Assembly (NCBI RefSeq): GCF_000243075.1
Contig: NC_016745.1
Coordinates: 3,117,001 to 3,181,000 of the forward strand
Length of the DNA: 64,000 nt
Direction of reading: 5' to 3'
Origin: Oceanimonas sp. GK1
GTDB taxonomy: Bacteria > Pseudomonadota > Gammaproteobacteria > Enterobacterales > Aeromonadaceae
Shown here: in pieces, positions 1-9,667 of the stretch
Position numbering within the stretch: position 1 is the stretch's first letter
Layout: every line of letters begins with the position of its first letter
Notes under the pieces: model-generated
The model's database searches: none
What the model was told of the DNA's origin: nothing
Seen by the model: only the letters and a program-made list of their open reading frames with translations
Program-made: the position numbers and the translations under genes

Positions 1-22
1 TGCCACTCCCGTGGAGGCCTGA
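1..22 (+). CDS. pcaH: C-terminal end of an upstream gene, probably pcaH (partial)
   Basis: The first 22 bases hold an open frame ending in TGA at 20-22, reading Ala-Thr-Pro-Val-Glu-Ala. In most gammaproteobacteria the beta subunit of protocatechuate 3,4-dioxygenase (PcaH) lies directly before PcaG, and the pcaG ribosome binding site (GGAGG at 13-17) lies inside this frame, so translational coupling is likely. The assignment rests on position only; six residues are too few to recognise the family. Confidence 0.4.
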
Positions 23-25
23 GCC

Positions 26-625
26 ATGACCATGAAACAAACTCCTTCCCAGACGGTTGGCCCCTACTTCGCCTATGGCCTGACCGCCCAGCAGTATCAC
101 TATAACCACGGCCAGGTGGCCGGCAGCCAGCTGGTACGGGGCGAGGTGCAGGGTGAGCGCATTCGCCTCACCGGCAAGGTCTATGACGGTGAAGGGGTGG
201 CCATTGACGACGCCATGATCGAAATCTGGCAGGCCAATGCCGCCGGTCGCTTCCATCATCCGCTGGACCAGCGCGCCGATCGCGCCCTGGACCCGGGCTT
301 CCTCGGTTTTGGCCGTTGCGGCACCGGTACTCAGGACGATCTGAGCTTTGTGTTCGACACCGTCAAACCGGGCGCCGCCCAGGATGGCCATGCCCCCTTC
401 ATCACCGTTGTGGTGCTGCTGCGCGGCCTGTTGAGCCATGCCTATACTCGCGTCTATTTTGAAGATGAAGGCCGCGCCAATGACGCCGACCCGGTGCTCA
501 ACAAGGTGCCCGCCGAACGTCGCCCCACCTTGCTGGCCAAGCGGGTGGAGACCGGCACCGGCGTGGAATACCGCTTTGATATTCACATGCAGGGCGACCG
601 GGAAACGGTCTTCTTCGAGGTGTAA
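26..625 (+). CDS. pcaG: Protocatechuate 3,4-dioxygenase alpha subunit
   Basis: PcaG is the alpha subunit of protocatechuate 3,4-dioxygenase, which opens the ring of protocatechuate between the two hydroxylated carbons to give 3-carboxy-cis,cis-muconate in the beta-ketoadipate pathway. The 199-residue length is normal. The N-terminal SQTVGPYF motif and the central RLTGKVYDGEGVAIDDAMIEIWQANAAG-type stretch (given here only as its family hallmark, residues about 45-75) are typical of intradiol dioxygenases. The iron ligands sit in the beta subunit, so their absence here is expected. The start follows GGAGG with an 8-base spacer and lies 3 bases after the stop of the upstream frame. The next gene is pcaB, the following step of the pathway. 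Confidence 0.93.
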   Translation: MTMKQTPSQTVGPYFAYGLTAQQYHYNHGQVAGSQLVRGEVQGERIRLTGKVYDGEGVAIDDAMIEIWQANAAGRFHHPLDQRADRALDPGFLGFGRCGTGTQDDLSFVFDTVKPGAAQDGHAPFITVVVLLRGLLSHAYTRVYFEDEGRANDADPVLNKVPAERRPTLLAKRVETGTGVEYRFDIHMQGDRETVFFEV

Positions 626-737
626 GGCACCCGGGCGCCAGCCGGCGGTGTTTTCTTCGCAGAGAAATGGCGCCGGCCTGTGTATCGGGTGGGCCTGAGC
701 ATCGATATGCTTCTGGACGCCCCGCGTAGTCAGGGAG

Positions 738-774
738 CAAGGCGCCTTCCCATGGGCCCGGGGAAGGCGCCTTG
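738..774. other. Perfect 14-bp hairpin between pcaG and pcaB
   Basis: Bases 738-751 (CAAGGCGCCTTCCC) pair perfectly with 761-774 across a 9-base loop. No T-run follows on either strand, so it is not a standard intrinsic terminator. It lies in the 229-base gap between two genes of one pathway. It may act as an RNA-stabilising stem, a weak or Rho-linked terminator that lowers pcaB expression, or a dispersed palindromic repeat. No second copy was noticed in the window. Confidence 0.6.
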
Positions 775-854
775 CGGCTCACGGTGTTCACCCTCAAGGT
801 TTGCCGTGCCGGTATGCTTTATATTGAATGTCCCACCCGATCCTCAGCGAGACC

Positions 855-2186
855 ATGATGTTTTCCATTTCTCCTTTTGATTCTTCCCTGTTCCGTGAGC
901 TGTTATCCGACTCAGAGGCCGCCCGCCTGCTGGGGGACGAGGCCAGGATTAGCGCCATGCTGACCACGGAGGGCGAGCTGGCCCTGGCCCAGGCCGATTG
1001 CGGCCTGATCCCCCGCGACGCCGCCGAGGCGATTGCCCGCACCGCCGCCACCCTGACCGTGCCCGCCATCAAGCTGGCTTCGGGAACCGGTGCTGCCGGC
1101 GTGCCGGTGCCGGCCCTGGTCAGGGCGCTGAAGCAGGCGCTGCCCGAGGAGCAGGCCCGCTGGGTCCACTTTGGCGCCACCAGCCAGGACATTGTCGATA
1201 CCGCCCTGGTGCTCAACTGCCGGGCGCTGCTCATGCTTTTTGAGCAACGCCTGGCGAACCTCATTTCCAGCCTGGCCGCGCTGGCCCGGACCCACCGCCA
1301 CACCCTGACCGCCGGCCGCACCCGTACCCAGCAGGCGGTGCCGATGAACTTTGGCTTCAAGGTCGCCAACTGGCTGGCGCCTCTGCTGCGCCAGCAGGAA
1401 CGGCTGCAGCAGTTGAAGCCACGCCTGCTCAAGGTCCAGCTGGCCGGTGCCGTCGGCACCCTGGCGGCCATGGGCGAGCAGGCTCCCCGCATCGCCGAGC
1501 GCCTGGCCGAGCGGCTGGCGCTGGCTCCCGGCCGTAACTGGCATACTCAGCGTGACAGCCTGGTGGAGCTGGCCGACTGGCTGTCCATGACCACGGGGGT
1601 GCTGGGCAAAATGGGGCAGGATTGGCTCTGGCTCAGCCAGACCGAGGTGGGCGAAGTCACCTTCAGCAACGGCGGCGGCTCTTCCACCATGCCCCAGAAA
1701 TGCAACCCGGTGAATGCGGAAATGCTGGTGGCCATGGCCCGCCACAATGCGGGCCTCACGGGGCAGATGCACCAGGCCATGTTACAGGAGCACGAGCGCA
1801 GTGGCAGTGCCTGGGCCCAGGAATGGCTGGTGTTGCCCACCATGCTGATGGCCACGGCGGTAGGGCTGCATCATGCGCAGGAGGCGCTCGATCACCTGGT
1901 GGTCAACACCGGCCGCATGCAGGCGAACCTGGAGCTGCATAACGGAGTGATCTTCGCCGAAGCCGCCACCTTTGCCCTGGCCCGGCACATGCCCCGAGAC
2001 CAGGCCGCCGACCTGGTCAAGGCCGCCTGCCAGCAGGCTCTGACCGGACAACAGCACCTGTTTGAACTGATCCGGGAGCAATGCGGGCACCAACTGGATC
2101 TGGCGCAGTTACAGCAGCACCTGCTGGAAGGAGGCGCTACCCTGGCCTGGTTTGACGATATTCTGAACGCTGCCGGTCCTGCCTGA
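855..2186 (+). CDS. pcaB: 3-carboxy-cis,cis-muconate cycloisomerase
   Basis: PcaB converts 3-carboxy-cis,cis-muconate, the product of PcaGH, to 4-carboxymuconolactone. It belongs to the fumarase/aspartase superfamily: the signature GSSTMPQKCNPVNAE at about residues 275-289 and the FGATSQDIVDTA motif near residue 110 are both present. The start is uncertain. ATG codons exist at 828, 855 and 858; none has a strong ribosome binding site. I prefer 855 because family members begin just before the SPFDSSLF segment and because AGCGAG lies a few bases upstream. This gives 443 residues, normal for the family. A perfect hairpin lies between pcaG and this gene. Confidence 0.93.
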   Translation: MMFSISPFDSSLFRELLSDSEAARLLGDEARISAMLTTEGELALAQADCGLIPRDAAEAIARTAATLTVPAIKLASGTGAAGVPVPALVRALKQALPEEQARWVHFGATSQDIVDTALVLNCRALLMLFEQRLANLISSLAALARTHRHTLTAGRTRTQQAVPMNFGFKVANWLAPLLRQQERLQQLKPRLLKVQLAGAVGTLAAMGEQAPRIAERLAERLALAPGRNWHTQRDSLVELADWLSMTTGVLGKMGQDWLWLSQTEVGEVTFSNGGGSSTMPQKCNPVNAEMLVAMARHNAGLTGQMHQAMLQEHERSGSAWAQEWLVLPTMLMATAVGLHHAQEALDHLVVNTGRMQANLELHNGVIFAEAATFALARHMPRDQAADLVKAACQQALTGQQHLFELIREQCGHQLDLAQLQQHLLEGGATLAWFDDILNAAGPA

Positions 2187-2237
2187 GCCGGCCGATAGTG
2201 CCGCCGCCCCACCCCATCATTGCAAGAAGGTGTCTCC

Positions 2238-3170
2238 ATGCAGGCCATCATCTCCATTACCGCCCCCATCTTTCTGCTGATTGGTATCGGCTACGCCGCC
2301 GTTCGATGGCGCATCATTCCCACCGAGACCATTCCCGGCCTGGGCCGTTTCGTGCTCTATTTCGCCATGCCCGGACTCATCATCAATAACCTGAGCAAGA
2401 TGCACATAGGGGACGTCCTCGAGCCCGGTTACATCCTGGCCTATAGCCTGGGCTCCCTGCTGCTGATGGGACTTGGGCTGTTGCTTTTTCGTCTGCTGCG
2501 CCAGGAGCCGGTGCTGGCCTCGCTCAAAACCATGGGCATGGTCATGCCCAACACTCCCTATTTCGGCTTTCCCATACTGCTGCAGGTCGTGGAAGGGGTC
2601 GCCAGCCAGGCGCTGGCCATGGCCATGCTGGTGGAGGCCCTGCTGATCATTCCCCTGTCGATGGCGCTGCTGGAATTTCACTCCTCACGCCATAGCAACC
2701 AGCCCCTGAGCCAGGTGCTACTGACCCTGCCCAGGCGGGTGCTGCGCAATCCCATGATCATCGCCATTCTCGTCGGCCTGCTCATCGCCTTGCTGGAGCT
2801 GCGCCTGCCATCGGCCCTGAGCACCACCCTGAACATGCTGGGCCAGGCGTCGGCCGCGGTCGCCCTGTTCGTGATCGGCGCCTCCCTGGTGGGCAGCCCA
2901 CTCAAGGGCAAGGTGGGTGCCATGCTGCCCGTGATGGCGGGCAAACTGATCGCCCACCCACTGCTGGTGGGGTTGATGATTTGGCTGCTGCCCCCCTTTA
3001 ACCCCGATCTGCAGCTGGCGCTGCTGTTGCTGGCCGCCATGCCGATGATGAGCATTTACCCCATTTTCGGCAGCCAATATGGTCATCGTCATTTTGCTGC
3101 CGGTACCCTGCTGCTGACCACCCTCGGCGCCTTTATCAGCGTCTCCCTCCTGCTGTTATTTGTCCGCTGA
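2238..3170 (+). CDS. AEC-family auxin efflux carrier-type permease
   Basis: A 310-residue integral membrane protein with about ten hydrophobic segments in two halves and no signal peptide. It starts MQAIISITAPIFLLIGIGYA and has a central PNTPYFGFP element, which resembles AEC (auxin efflux carrier, Mem_trans) permeases. In bacteria this family moves small carboxylates, often malonate or malate. AGAAGG at 2225-2230 sets the ATG at 2238, seven bases downstream; a TTG 18 bases earlier has no such site. It follows pcaB by 51 bases in the same direction and ends at a terminator. The position suggests transport of an aromatic acid or a pathway intermediate, but the substrate cannot be read from sequence. 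No PcaK-type MFS transporter is seen in the window. Confidence 0.8.
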   Translation: MQAIISITAPIFLLIGIGYAAVRWRIIPTETIPGLGRFVLYFAMPGLIINNLSKMHIGDVLEPGYILAYSLGSLLLMGLGLLLFRLLRQEPVLASLKTMGMVMPNTPYFGFPILLQVVEGVASQALAMAMLVEALLIIPLSMALLEFHSSRHSNQPLSQVLLTLPRRVLRNPMIIAILVGLLIALLELRLPSALSTTLNMLGQASAAVALFVIGASLVGSPLKGKVGAMLPVMAGKLIAHPLLVGLMIWLLPPFNPDLQLALLLLAAMPMMSIYPIFGSQYGHRHFAAGTLLLTTLGAFISVSLLLLFVR

Positions 3171-3175
3171 GCGGC

Positions 3176-3206
3176 ACCGGGCCGCCAGGGGGATGGGCCC
3201 GGTTTT
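3176..3206 (+). terminator. Intrinsic terminator after the AEC carrier
   Basis: ACCGGGCC at 3176-3183 pairs with GGCCCGGT at 3196-3203, followed by TTTATAT. The 12-base loop is rather long. It closes the pcaG-pcaB-AEC unit. Confidence 0.6.
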
Positions 3207-3427
3207 ATATGCAAAACGATATAGAAGCAGCCTCGCTTTTTCATTGTTCCATTTCCTTCCGGTGCTTTAACGTTGTTTCGACAATGAAAACAGGATGTAG
3301 CCAGATTGACAGGGGATTCCGCCCTTTATGTTGTCGGAACTGACGCTGCCTGATGCTGCTTCCTGTGCTGAATTCCCTTTCCACCGGCGGGCCGGCGCCC
3401 GACCGATATTTCATACAAAGGACTGAT

Positions 3428-4348
3428 ATGACCTGTTCACATGTTCAGACTGCTTTCGGCCGGCGCCAGGCGTTGGCGCCTCTGGTTGTCACCCTGCTGC
3501 TGACCGCCCCCACCGCCCTTGCGGTCACCGGCCACTATGTGCCCGGAGTGGAAGGGGTCAAGGGCGCCTCGGTGCCGCCGGCCGGCACCTATTACCGGGG
3601 CTACGCGGTGCATTACGATATTGAGCAACTCAATGACGACAACGGCCAGGCCCTGCCCGACAGCAACACCGGCTCGGTCACCGCCCTGGCCAACCGCGTT
3701 ATTCATATTACCGACAAGCAGTTTCTCAACGCCGACTACGGCTTTGAAACCATTATTCCCGTGCAGCGTACTTCCCTGGATTTTGAACGGCTCGGGGTCA
3801 ACAGCACCGAAACCGAAATCGGTGATGTCTTTATCGGCCCGGTCGTACTGGGCTGGCACGGCCAGCAGTGGGATGCGGTGTTTGCCTCCGGAGTCTGGTT
3901 CGACACCGGCAGCACCGCCGAGCCCGCCTCCGCCGGCAAGGGCTACAAAAGTGTGATGACCACCCTGGGCGGCACCTACCATATGGACGCAGCCAAAACC
4001 TGGTCGTTCTCGGCCCTGTCCCGTTACGAAATCAATTTCGATGACGACAATGGCGTGGACAGGGGTGACAGCTTCCTGGTGGAGTGGGGCCTGGGCAAGC
4101 GCCTGAGCAACGGCCTGGAACTGGGCCTGGTCGGCTATGACGGCTGGCAGCTTGACGAAAACACCGGCGGCGACCTGGCCCCTGGCCAGGACCAGGTAAA
4201 AGTGGAAAAACACGCCCTGGGCCTGGAAGTGGGCTATTTCTGGCCAAGCCTGGGCTTTGGTCTCAACGGCGCCTACCTCAACGAATACCAGGCGGACAAC
4301 AGCACCGAAGGCGACCTGTACCGCCTTACCCTGACCAAGATCTTCTAA
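3428..4348 (+). CDS. Outer-membrane SphA/MetA-type protein of aromatic degradation clusters
   Basis: A 306-residue secreted protein. The start at 3428 follows AAAGGA at 3417-3422. A signal peptide (residues 1 to about 34, hydrophobic core LVVTLLLTAPTALA, likely cleaved before VTGHY) precedes a mature part rich in Gly, aromatic and alternating polar/hydrophobic residues, ending in aromatic Phe, as outer-membrane beta barrels do. The N-terminal VPGVEGVKGASVPPAGTYY stretch is characteristic of the Phenol_MetA_deg/SphA family (COG4313). These proteins occur beside phenol, benzoate and protocatechuate genes and are thought to help aromatic compounds cross the outer membrane. A weak TTGACA/TATGTT pair with a short 15-base spacer at 3306-3332 may be its promoter. 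Lying between pca and pob genes, it probably serves 4-hydroxybenzoate or protocatechuate uptake. Confidence 0.8.
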   Translation: MTCSHVQTAFGRRQALAPLVVTLLLTAPTALAVTGHYVPGVEGVKGASVPPAGTYYRGYAVHYDIEQLNDDNGQALPDSNTGSVTALANRVIHITDKQFLNADYGFETIIPVQRTSLDFERLGVNSTETEIGDVFIGPVVLGWHGQQWDAVFASGVWFDTGSTAEPASAGKGYKSVMTTLGGTYHMDAAKTWSFSALSRYEINFDDDNGVDRGDSFLVEWGLGKRLSNGLELGLVGYDGWQLDENTGGDLAPGQDQVKVEKHALGLEVGYFWPSLGFGLNGAYLNEYQADNSTEGDLYRLTLTKIF

Positions 4349-4388
4349 CCCCCTTCTCCCGGGCCGATGCCTGCCAGGGGTCGCTTCC

Positions 4389-5297
4389 TTAACGGAGCGG
4401 CCCCGTTTTGTTCTCGTCGGCAGCCGCGCCGAATTGGGCGATGCCCGCCTGTCGAAAGGCGTTGGGCGAGGTGCCGGTCAGACGGCGAAAAAAGCGGGAA
4501 AAATAGGCCGGCTCGCTGAATCCCAGCCGGTCGGACACCTGGCTGACCGTCATCGGGGTATAAAGCAGGCTGCGCTTGGCTTCCAGCAGCAGCCGCTGGT
4601 GCATACACTGCAACGCACTCTGTCTGCCCAGGCGACGACAGAGGGTGTTGAGGTAGGCCACGGAAATCCCCAGCGTGTCGGCATATTTCTGCACCGGCCA
4701 TTGCTCTGCATAATGCTCTTCCACCAGCCGGGAAAAACGGAAAAATAGCCGGTATCCCCTGGTGACCGGCGCTTCATCATCGCCCGGCTCCAAGCTTTTT
4801 CGCTGCAGCCAGGTCAGCAACAAATGAACCCAGGACAACAGTGCCAGCTGCCGTCCCGGCAAGTAGTGAAAGTATTCCCGAGCCAGTCCGTCAAACAGGG
4901 AGCGTAGCCAGGCCGCGTCTTCGCCGAGCTCCATGCAGCGCGACGCGCTGCCAAAGGCCAGGGGCATGTTCAGTGACTGCTCAAACTGGCTGACCAGCGG
5001 CACCGCCAGGGTCAGCACGCCGCCGGTCACATTCGGGGAAAAGCGAAAGCCGTGCACGCACAGGGGCGTCACCCATTGCACCACGCCGTCAGTCAGGGTT
5101 CTGATGTCGCCTTCAATATTCAGCTCGACCTCTCCCTGATGCACATAAAGTAACTGGTAAAGATCACCATGCCGGTGCGGCTTTATCTCCCAGTCGTGCA
5201 AGCGGCTGCGCTGAGCAATCGACTCATAGTGCAGCATATCGGGCGCTCCCCAGGGATCCTGCTCACCATACAGTTTGAAAATCGGAATCTCGCTCAC
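4389..5297 (-). CDS. pobR: AraC-family activator of pobA
   Basis: A 302-residue AraC-family regulator. Residues 1 to about 170 form a cupin-like sensing domain (HRHGDLYQLLYVHQGEVEL). Residues about 190-290 hold two helix-turn-helix motifs, including VSQVSDRLGFSEPAYFSRFF and GTSPNAFRQ. It begins with GTG, preceded by AAGGAGG at a 7-base spacing, inside the region shared with the divergent pobA. Pseudomonas-type PobR, an AraC protein responding to 4-hydroxybenzoate, has the same size, N-terminus (IPxFKLYGE) and placement. It most likely activates pobA when 4-hydroxybenzoate is present. The Acinetobacter PobR is an unrelated IclR protein. Confidence 0.88.
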   Translation of the reverse strand: MSEIPIFKLYGEQDPWGAPDMLHYESIAQRSRLHDWEIKPHRHGDLYQLLYVHQGEVELNIEGDIRTLTDGVVQWVTPLCVHGFRFSPNVTGGVLTLAVPLVSQFEQSLNMPLAFGSASRCMELGEDAAWLRSLFDGLAREYFHYLPGRQLALLSWVHLLLTWLQRKSLEPGDDEAPVTRGYRLFFRFSRLVEEHYAEQWPVQKYADTLGISVAYLNTLCRRLGRQSALQCMHQRLLLEAKRSLLYTPMTVSQVSDRLGFSEPAYFSRFFRRLTGTSPNAFRQAGIAQFGAAADENKTGPLR

Positions 5298-6615
<1,318 letters not shown>

Positions 6616-6667
6616 TCGCCGGCGGTGTCACCGTATCGCCATACCACAGCCATGAAGGAGACGTCTT

Positions 6668-6862
6668 ATGGGAATAGGTGGAATCGGTATTTGGCAGTTG
6701 TTGATCGTAGCGCTGCTGCTCGTGCTGCTGTTCGGTACCAAGAAGCTGCGCCACCTAGGCAATGATCTGGGCGGCGCAATCAAGGGCTTCAAAGGGGCGA
6801 TGAAAGACGACGCCCCTCCCCCCAAGGAACACCCCAACCGCGTTCAGGATCTTCGCTCCTGA
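6668..6862 (+). CDS. tatA: TatA/TatE-like twin-arginine translocase subunit
   Basis: A 64-residue protein with one N-terminal membrane helix ([20 protein letters not shown]), the [21 protein letters not shown] amphipathic helix typical of TatA/TatE, and a short charged tail. TatA forms the pore for export of folded proteins through the inner membrane. AAGGAGA at 6655-6661 sets the start. It lies 52 bases after pobA in the same direction and is followed by a terminator, with no tatB or tatC nearby. It is therefore an orphan or second copy, perhaps transcribed with pobA. The family call is firm; why it is here is not known. Confidence 0.88.
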   Translation: MGIGGIGIWQLLIVALLLVLLFGTKKLRHLGNDLGGAIKGFKGAMKDDAPPPKEHPNRVQDLRS

Positions 6863-6867
6863 TCCCC

Positions 6868-6890
6868 AGCCGGGGCCCGCCCCGGCTTTC
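6868..6890 (+). terminator. Terminator after pobA-tatA
   Basis: AGCCGGGG at 6868-6875 pairs with CCCCGGCT at 6880-6887 over a CCCG loop; only a short TTTC follows. The strong stem and position at the end of the pobA-tatA unit support a terminator. Confidence 0.55.
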
Positions 6891-6938
6891 CATCCCAATA
6901 AGCACATCGTCGGCACAATTCTGAGCCAAAAACGGGGA

Positions 6939-7841
6939 TCAGGTTACCGGCACCGGTTTCAGCTCCCGCACCACCTCGATAAAATTCTGCAAGGCGGGTG
7001 AGTAATGACCGGTATTCCAGGCAAAAGACACCGATACATCACATGCAGCCAGCTCCGGCATCTCGATGAAATGTACACCGGGCGGTGCTATCCATTTGCA
7101 ATCGTCCGGCACCACGGAAATGCCCAGGCCGGCGGCCACCAGGCTGAGTATGGTGATATTGTCGGCCCCGCTCTGCACGACCTTGGGATAGAAGTTCAGC
7201 CGGTTCAGGAAATTGATCACGCGATCGTAATACACCGGTGACGAAACCCGCGGACCCCAAACAAAATTAAACGGCTCAAGCTGCTCCACCCGCTGCGGTG
7301 GGGCGCCGACCAGAGGCGATTGTTCGGGTACGGCAAGCACCAAATGGCCCCGATTAAACAGCCGGGATTCCAGGGAATCGGCTGGCTTGTCATCCATATA
7401 GAGAAAACCGGCATCGATGGTGCCGTCCTGCAAGCGTGTGCGCTGAGGGCCGGACAACAGCGGAAGCACTTCCAGCGCAACCCGGGGATAACGCGTTCTG
7501 AAGGTCGACAGGACCTGCTTGATGACCGGCACCCACAGGTGCGCGACCGTCACTCCCAGGGTGATCTTGCCGGTGGTACCCTCGCTGAGGGAACGAATGC
7601 GGGTGATGGAGCTTTCCCGACAGGCCAGCAAGGTTCTCGCTTCTTCGTACAATGCCCTGCCACTGACCGTAAGCCGGATTTCCCGGGCTCCGCGCTCAAA
7701 CAGACTGGTTTCCAGCTCGGTTTCCAGGGCCTGGATCTGACGGCTCAGGGCTGGCTGGGCAATGTGTACCCTGCGGCTGGCGGCCGAGATCGAGCCCTCT
7801 TCCACGATGGCCACAAAGTAGCCCAACTGACGAAAATCCAT
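6939..7841 (-). CDS. LysR-family transcriptional regulator
   Basis: A 300-residue LysR-type regulator. The N-terminal winged helix-turn-helix (MDFRQLGYFVAIVEEGSISA, then ALSRQIQALETELETSLFER) spans residues 1-60. The rest is the periplasmic-binding-like effector domain, with VAAGLGISVVPDD near residue 245. I start it at the ATG at 7841, preceded by GGAGGGAAGG, rather than 33 bases upstream. It faces the DUF3311-symporter-amidohydrolase operon across a region with two inverted repeats. Family behaviour suggests it controls that operon in response to the imported compound. The effector is unknown. Confidence 0.88.
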   Translation of the reverse strand: MDFRQLGYFVAIVEEGSISAASRRVHIAQPALSRQIQALETELETSLFERGAREIRLTVSGRALYEEARTLLACRESSITRIRSLSEGTTGKITLGVTVAHLWVPVIKQVLSTFRTRYPRVALEVLPLLSGPQRTRLQDGTIDAGFLYMDDKPADSLESRLFNRGHLVLAVPEQSPLVGAPPQRVEQLEPFNFVWGPRVSSPVYYDRVINFLNRLNFYPKVVQSGADNITILSLVAAGLGISVVPDDCKWIAPPGVHFIEMPELAACDVSVSFAWNTGHYSPALQNFIEVVRELKPVPVT

Positions 7842-7918
7842 TTTGACCTTCCCTCCTGACAGCCTCTCAGACATACCTTATCAGCATGGCTTGTATATTT
7901 ATTTAATATTTTTTCTAT

Positions 7919-7968
7919 GGTTAAAGCTTTGTTAACCTGCCGAAACGTTACCCACACAGGCTGGTAAC
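7919..7968. promoter_or_regulatory. Two adjacent inverted repeats, likely LysR operator
   Basis: GGTTAA at 7919-7924 is mirrored by TTAACC at 7932-7937 (7-base gap). GTTACC at 7947-7952 is mirrored by GGTAAC at 7963-7968 (10-base gap). The half-sites are related. They lie between the lysR start (7841) and the DUF3311 start (8002), where a LysR tetramer usually binds. A direct repeat CATTGCA follows just before the ribosome binding site. Confidence 0.5.
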
Positions 7969-8001
7969 AAAAACATTGCAGCATTGCAAAGGAGATGCCA
8001 C

Positions 8002-8208
8002 ATGCGAAGCAACTACTGGATAGGGTTACATTTTGTGCTCTGCACCCTGGCCATGATCTGGCCCGGCGCCCTGATCGCCAACCGCTACGAGCCCACGGTG
8101 CTGGGCCTGCCGTTCCTGTTTTTCTGGTACATCCTGTGGATGTTCCTGCTGTTTGCCGGCATGCTCGCCGCCTTTATCAAGCTGCACGGAGGCAAGCGCG
8201 ATGTCTGA
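8002..8208 (+). CDS. DUF3311 small membrane protein, symporter partner
   Basis: A 68-residue protein with two membrane helices (about residues 6-26 and 36-60). DUF3311 proteins of this size are regularly encoded directly before sodium:solute symporters and are presumed partner subunits, similar in layout to YhdT before PanF. AAAGGAG at 7988-7994 fixes the ATG at 8002. Its last 8 bases overlap the symporter start, so the two are probably translated together. No enzymatic motif is present. Confidence 0.85.
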   Translation: MRSNYWIGLHFVLCTLAMIWPGALIANRYEPTVLGLPFLFFWYILWMFLLFAGMLAAFIKLHGGKRDV

Positions 8209-9655
8209 TTCCATGATCGTCACCGGTATCACCCTGCTCTACCTGACGGCCGTATTGTGGGTTGGCGTGCGGGCCAGAACCAAAAACACCGGCTCCAGCC
8301 TGGAAGAGTACGTGGCTGGCGGCCGCCATGTGGGCGTGGTCATTCTGTTTTTTATTCTGGGTGCGGAAATCTTCTCGGCCTTTGCCTTTCTCGGCGCGCC
8401 CGGCTGGGCCTACAAGCACGGCGCTCCCGCCCTCTATATTCTGGCTTACCTCAGCCTGGTACCCATCATCATCTGGATCATGGGACCCAGGGTGCGCGAA
8501 CTGGGCCAGCAGCACGGTTACCTGACCCAGGCTGATCTGATCTCCCATCACTACAACAGCAAAGCCCTGGGGGCCTTCGCCGGTATCATCAGTGTGGTGG
8601 CCTTTATTCCCTACCTGGCCATTCAGATCGCCGGGGCCGGCCTGCTGTTTCAGGCGGCAACCGGTGGTCTGGTGCCTTTCTGGCTCGGCTCCCTGCTCGC
8701 CTTTCTGGTGGTCGCCGCCTACGTCTACTGCAGCGGCCTGGGCGGCATAGGCTGGACCAACCTGATGCAGGGGGTGATGATGGTGATCATTGCCTGGTTC
8801 CTCGGCTGGACGGTTACCGACAATCTGTTTGGCGGCGTCGGCCCCATGTTTGCGCAGATCCAGCAGCAGATGCCGGAATACCTGACCATGCCCGGTGCCA
8901 CCGGCGTCATGGGCTGGGGGGCGTTCAGCACCGCCATTCTGGTCAGTGCCTTTGGCGGCGCCATGTGGCCACACTTGTTCATGAAGTTCTATACCGCGGA
9001 AAGCGTTCACAGTCTGCGCAAGGTCAGCGTGTTTTACCCCCTGTTCGCCTACCTGCTGGTACCGCTGCTGTTTATCGGTTTCGCCGGCATTTTGACCTTT
9101 GCCGACGAGCCCCTCGCCAAGCCCGATGAAGTACTGCTGAAACTGGTGATGGAAGTGCTGGATCTGTCTCCCTGGGTCACCGGCATCATGCTGTCGGGCG
9201 CACTGGCCGCGGCCATGTCTACCGGCGCCAACCTGGCGCATACCGCCGCCACCATCGCCGTGCGGGATATTCTCTGCCACTCTGTTATGCGAAACGCCTC
9301 GGAAAAAGCCGTGGTCAAGGCCATTCAGATAAGCGTGCTGGTCATCTCCCTGCTGGGCTACCTGTTCGCCCTGTACAGCCCGGCCTCCCTGGTCGCCGTG
9401 CTGCTTGGCGCCTTCGGCCTGATCCTGCAACTGATGCCCATGGTGCTTGGCGCCCTGTTCATGCCAACCCTGCTTAGGGGCGCCGTGGTTGCCGGCGCCG
9501 TTCTGGGCGGTGTGCTAACACTGACCTACCAGTTTTACCTGCCCTCACCGCTCAACTTCCACCCGGGCTTTTGGGGCATCTCCCTGAACCTGCTGGTGGT
9601 CGCACTCTGGCAGTGGCTAAGCCTGCGCGGCGCGCAAGCCGCCGCCGTCAAATAA
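8201..9655 (+). CDS. Sodium:solute symporter (SSF family)
   Basis: A 484-residue inner-membrane transporter with about 13 hydrophobic helices. The N-terminal half holds EEYVAGGRHVG and the conserved small-residue helices of the SSF (solute:Na+ symporter) family, which includes PutP and PanF. The start overlaps DUF3311 by 8 bases and has ACGGAGG at 8186-8192. The next gene, 12 bases on, encodes an M20 amidohydrolase. The likely job is sodium-driven uptake of the compound that the amidohydrolase splits, for example an N-acyl amino acid such as hippurate. The substrate is inferred from context only. Confidence 0.88.
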   Translation: MSDSMIVTGITLLYLTAVLWVGVRARTKNTGSSLEEYVAGGRHVGVVILFFILGAEIFSAFAFLGAPGWAYKHGAPALYILAYLSLVPIIIWIMGPRVRELGQQHGYLTQADLISHHYNSKALGAFAGIISVVAFIPYLAIQIAGAGLLFQAATGGLVPFWLGSLLAFLVVAAYVYCSGLGGIGWTNLMQGVMMVIIAWFLGWTVTDNLFGGVGPMFAQIQQQMPEYLTMPGATGVMGWGAFSTAILVSAFGGAMWPHLFMKFYTAESVHSLRKVSVFYPLFAYLLVPLLFIGFAGILTFADEPLAKPDEVLLKLVMEVLDLSPWVTGIMLSGALAAAMSTGANLAHTAATIAVRDILCHSVMRNASEKAVVKAIQISVLVISLLGYLFALYSPASLVAVLLGAFGLILQLMPMVLGALFMPTLLRGAVVAGAVLGGVLTLTYQFYLPSPLNFHPGFWGISLNLLVVALWQWLSLRGAQAAAVK

Positions 9656-9667
9656 TAAGGAGACCGC

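Noticed and set aside
3306-3332. TTGACA/TATGTT as a firm promoter of the SphA-type gene
   Set aside because: The spacer is only 15 bases and the -10 match is partial; mentioned only as a possibility.
6668-6862. Start of a tatABC operon
   Set aside because: No tatB or tatC follows; a terminator and a LysR gene on the opposite strand come next.
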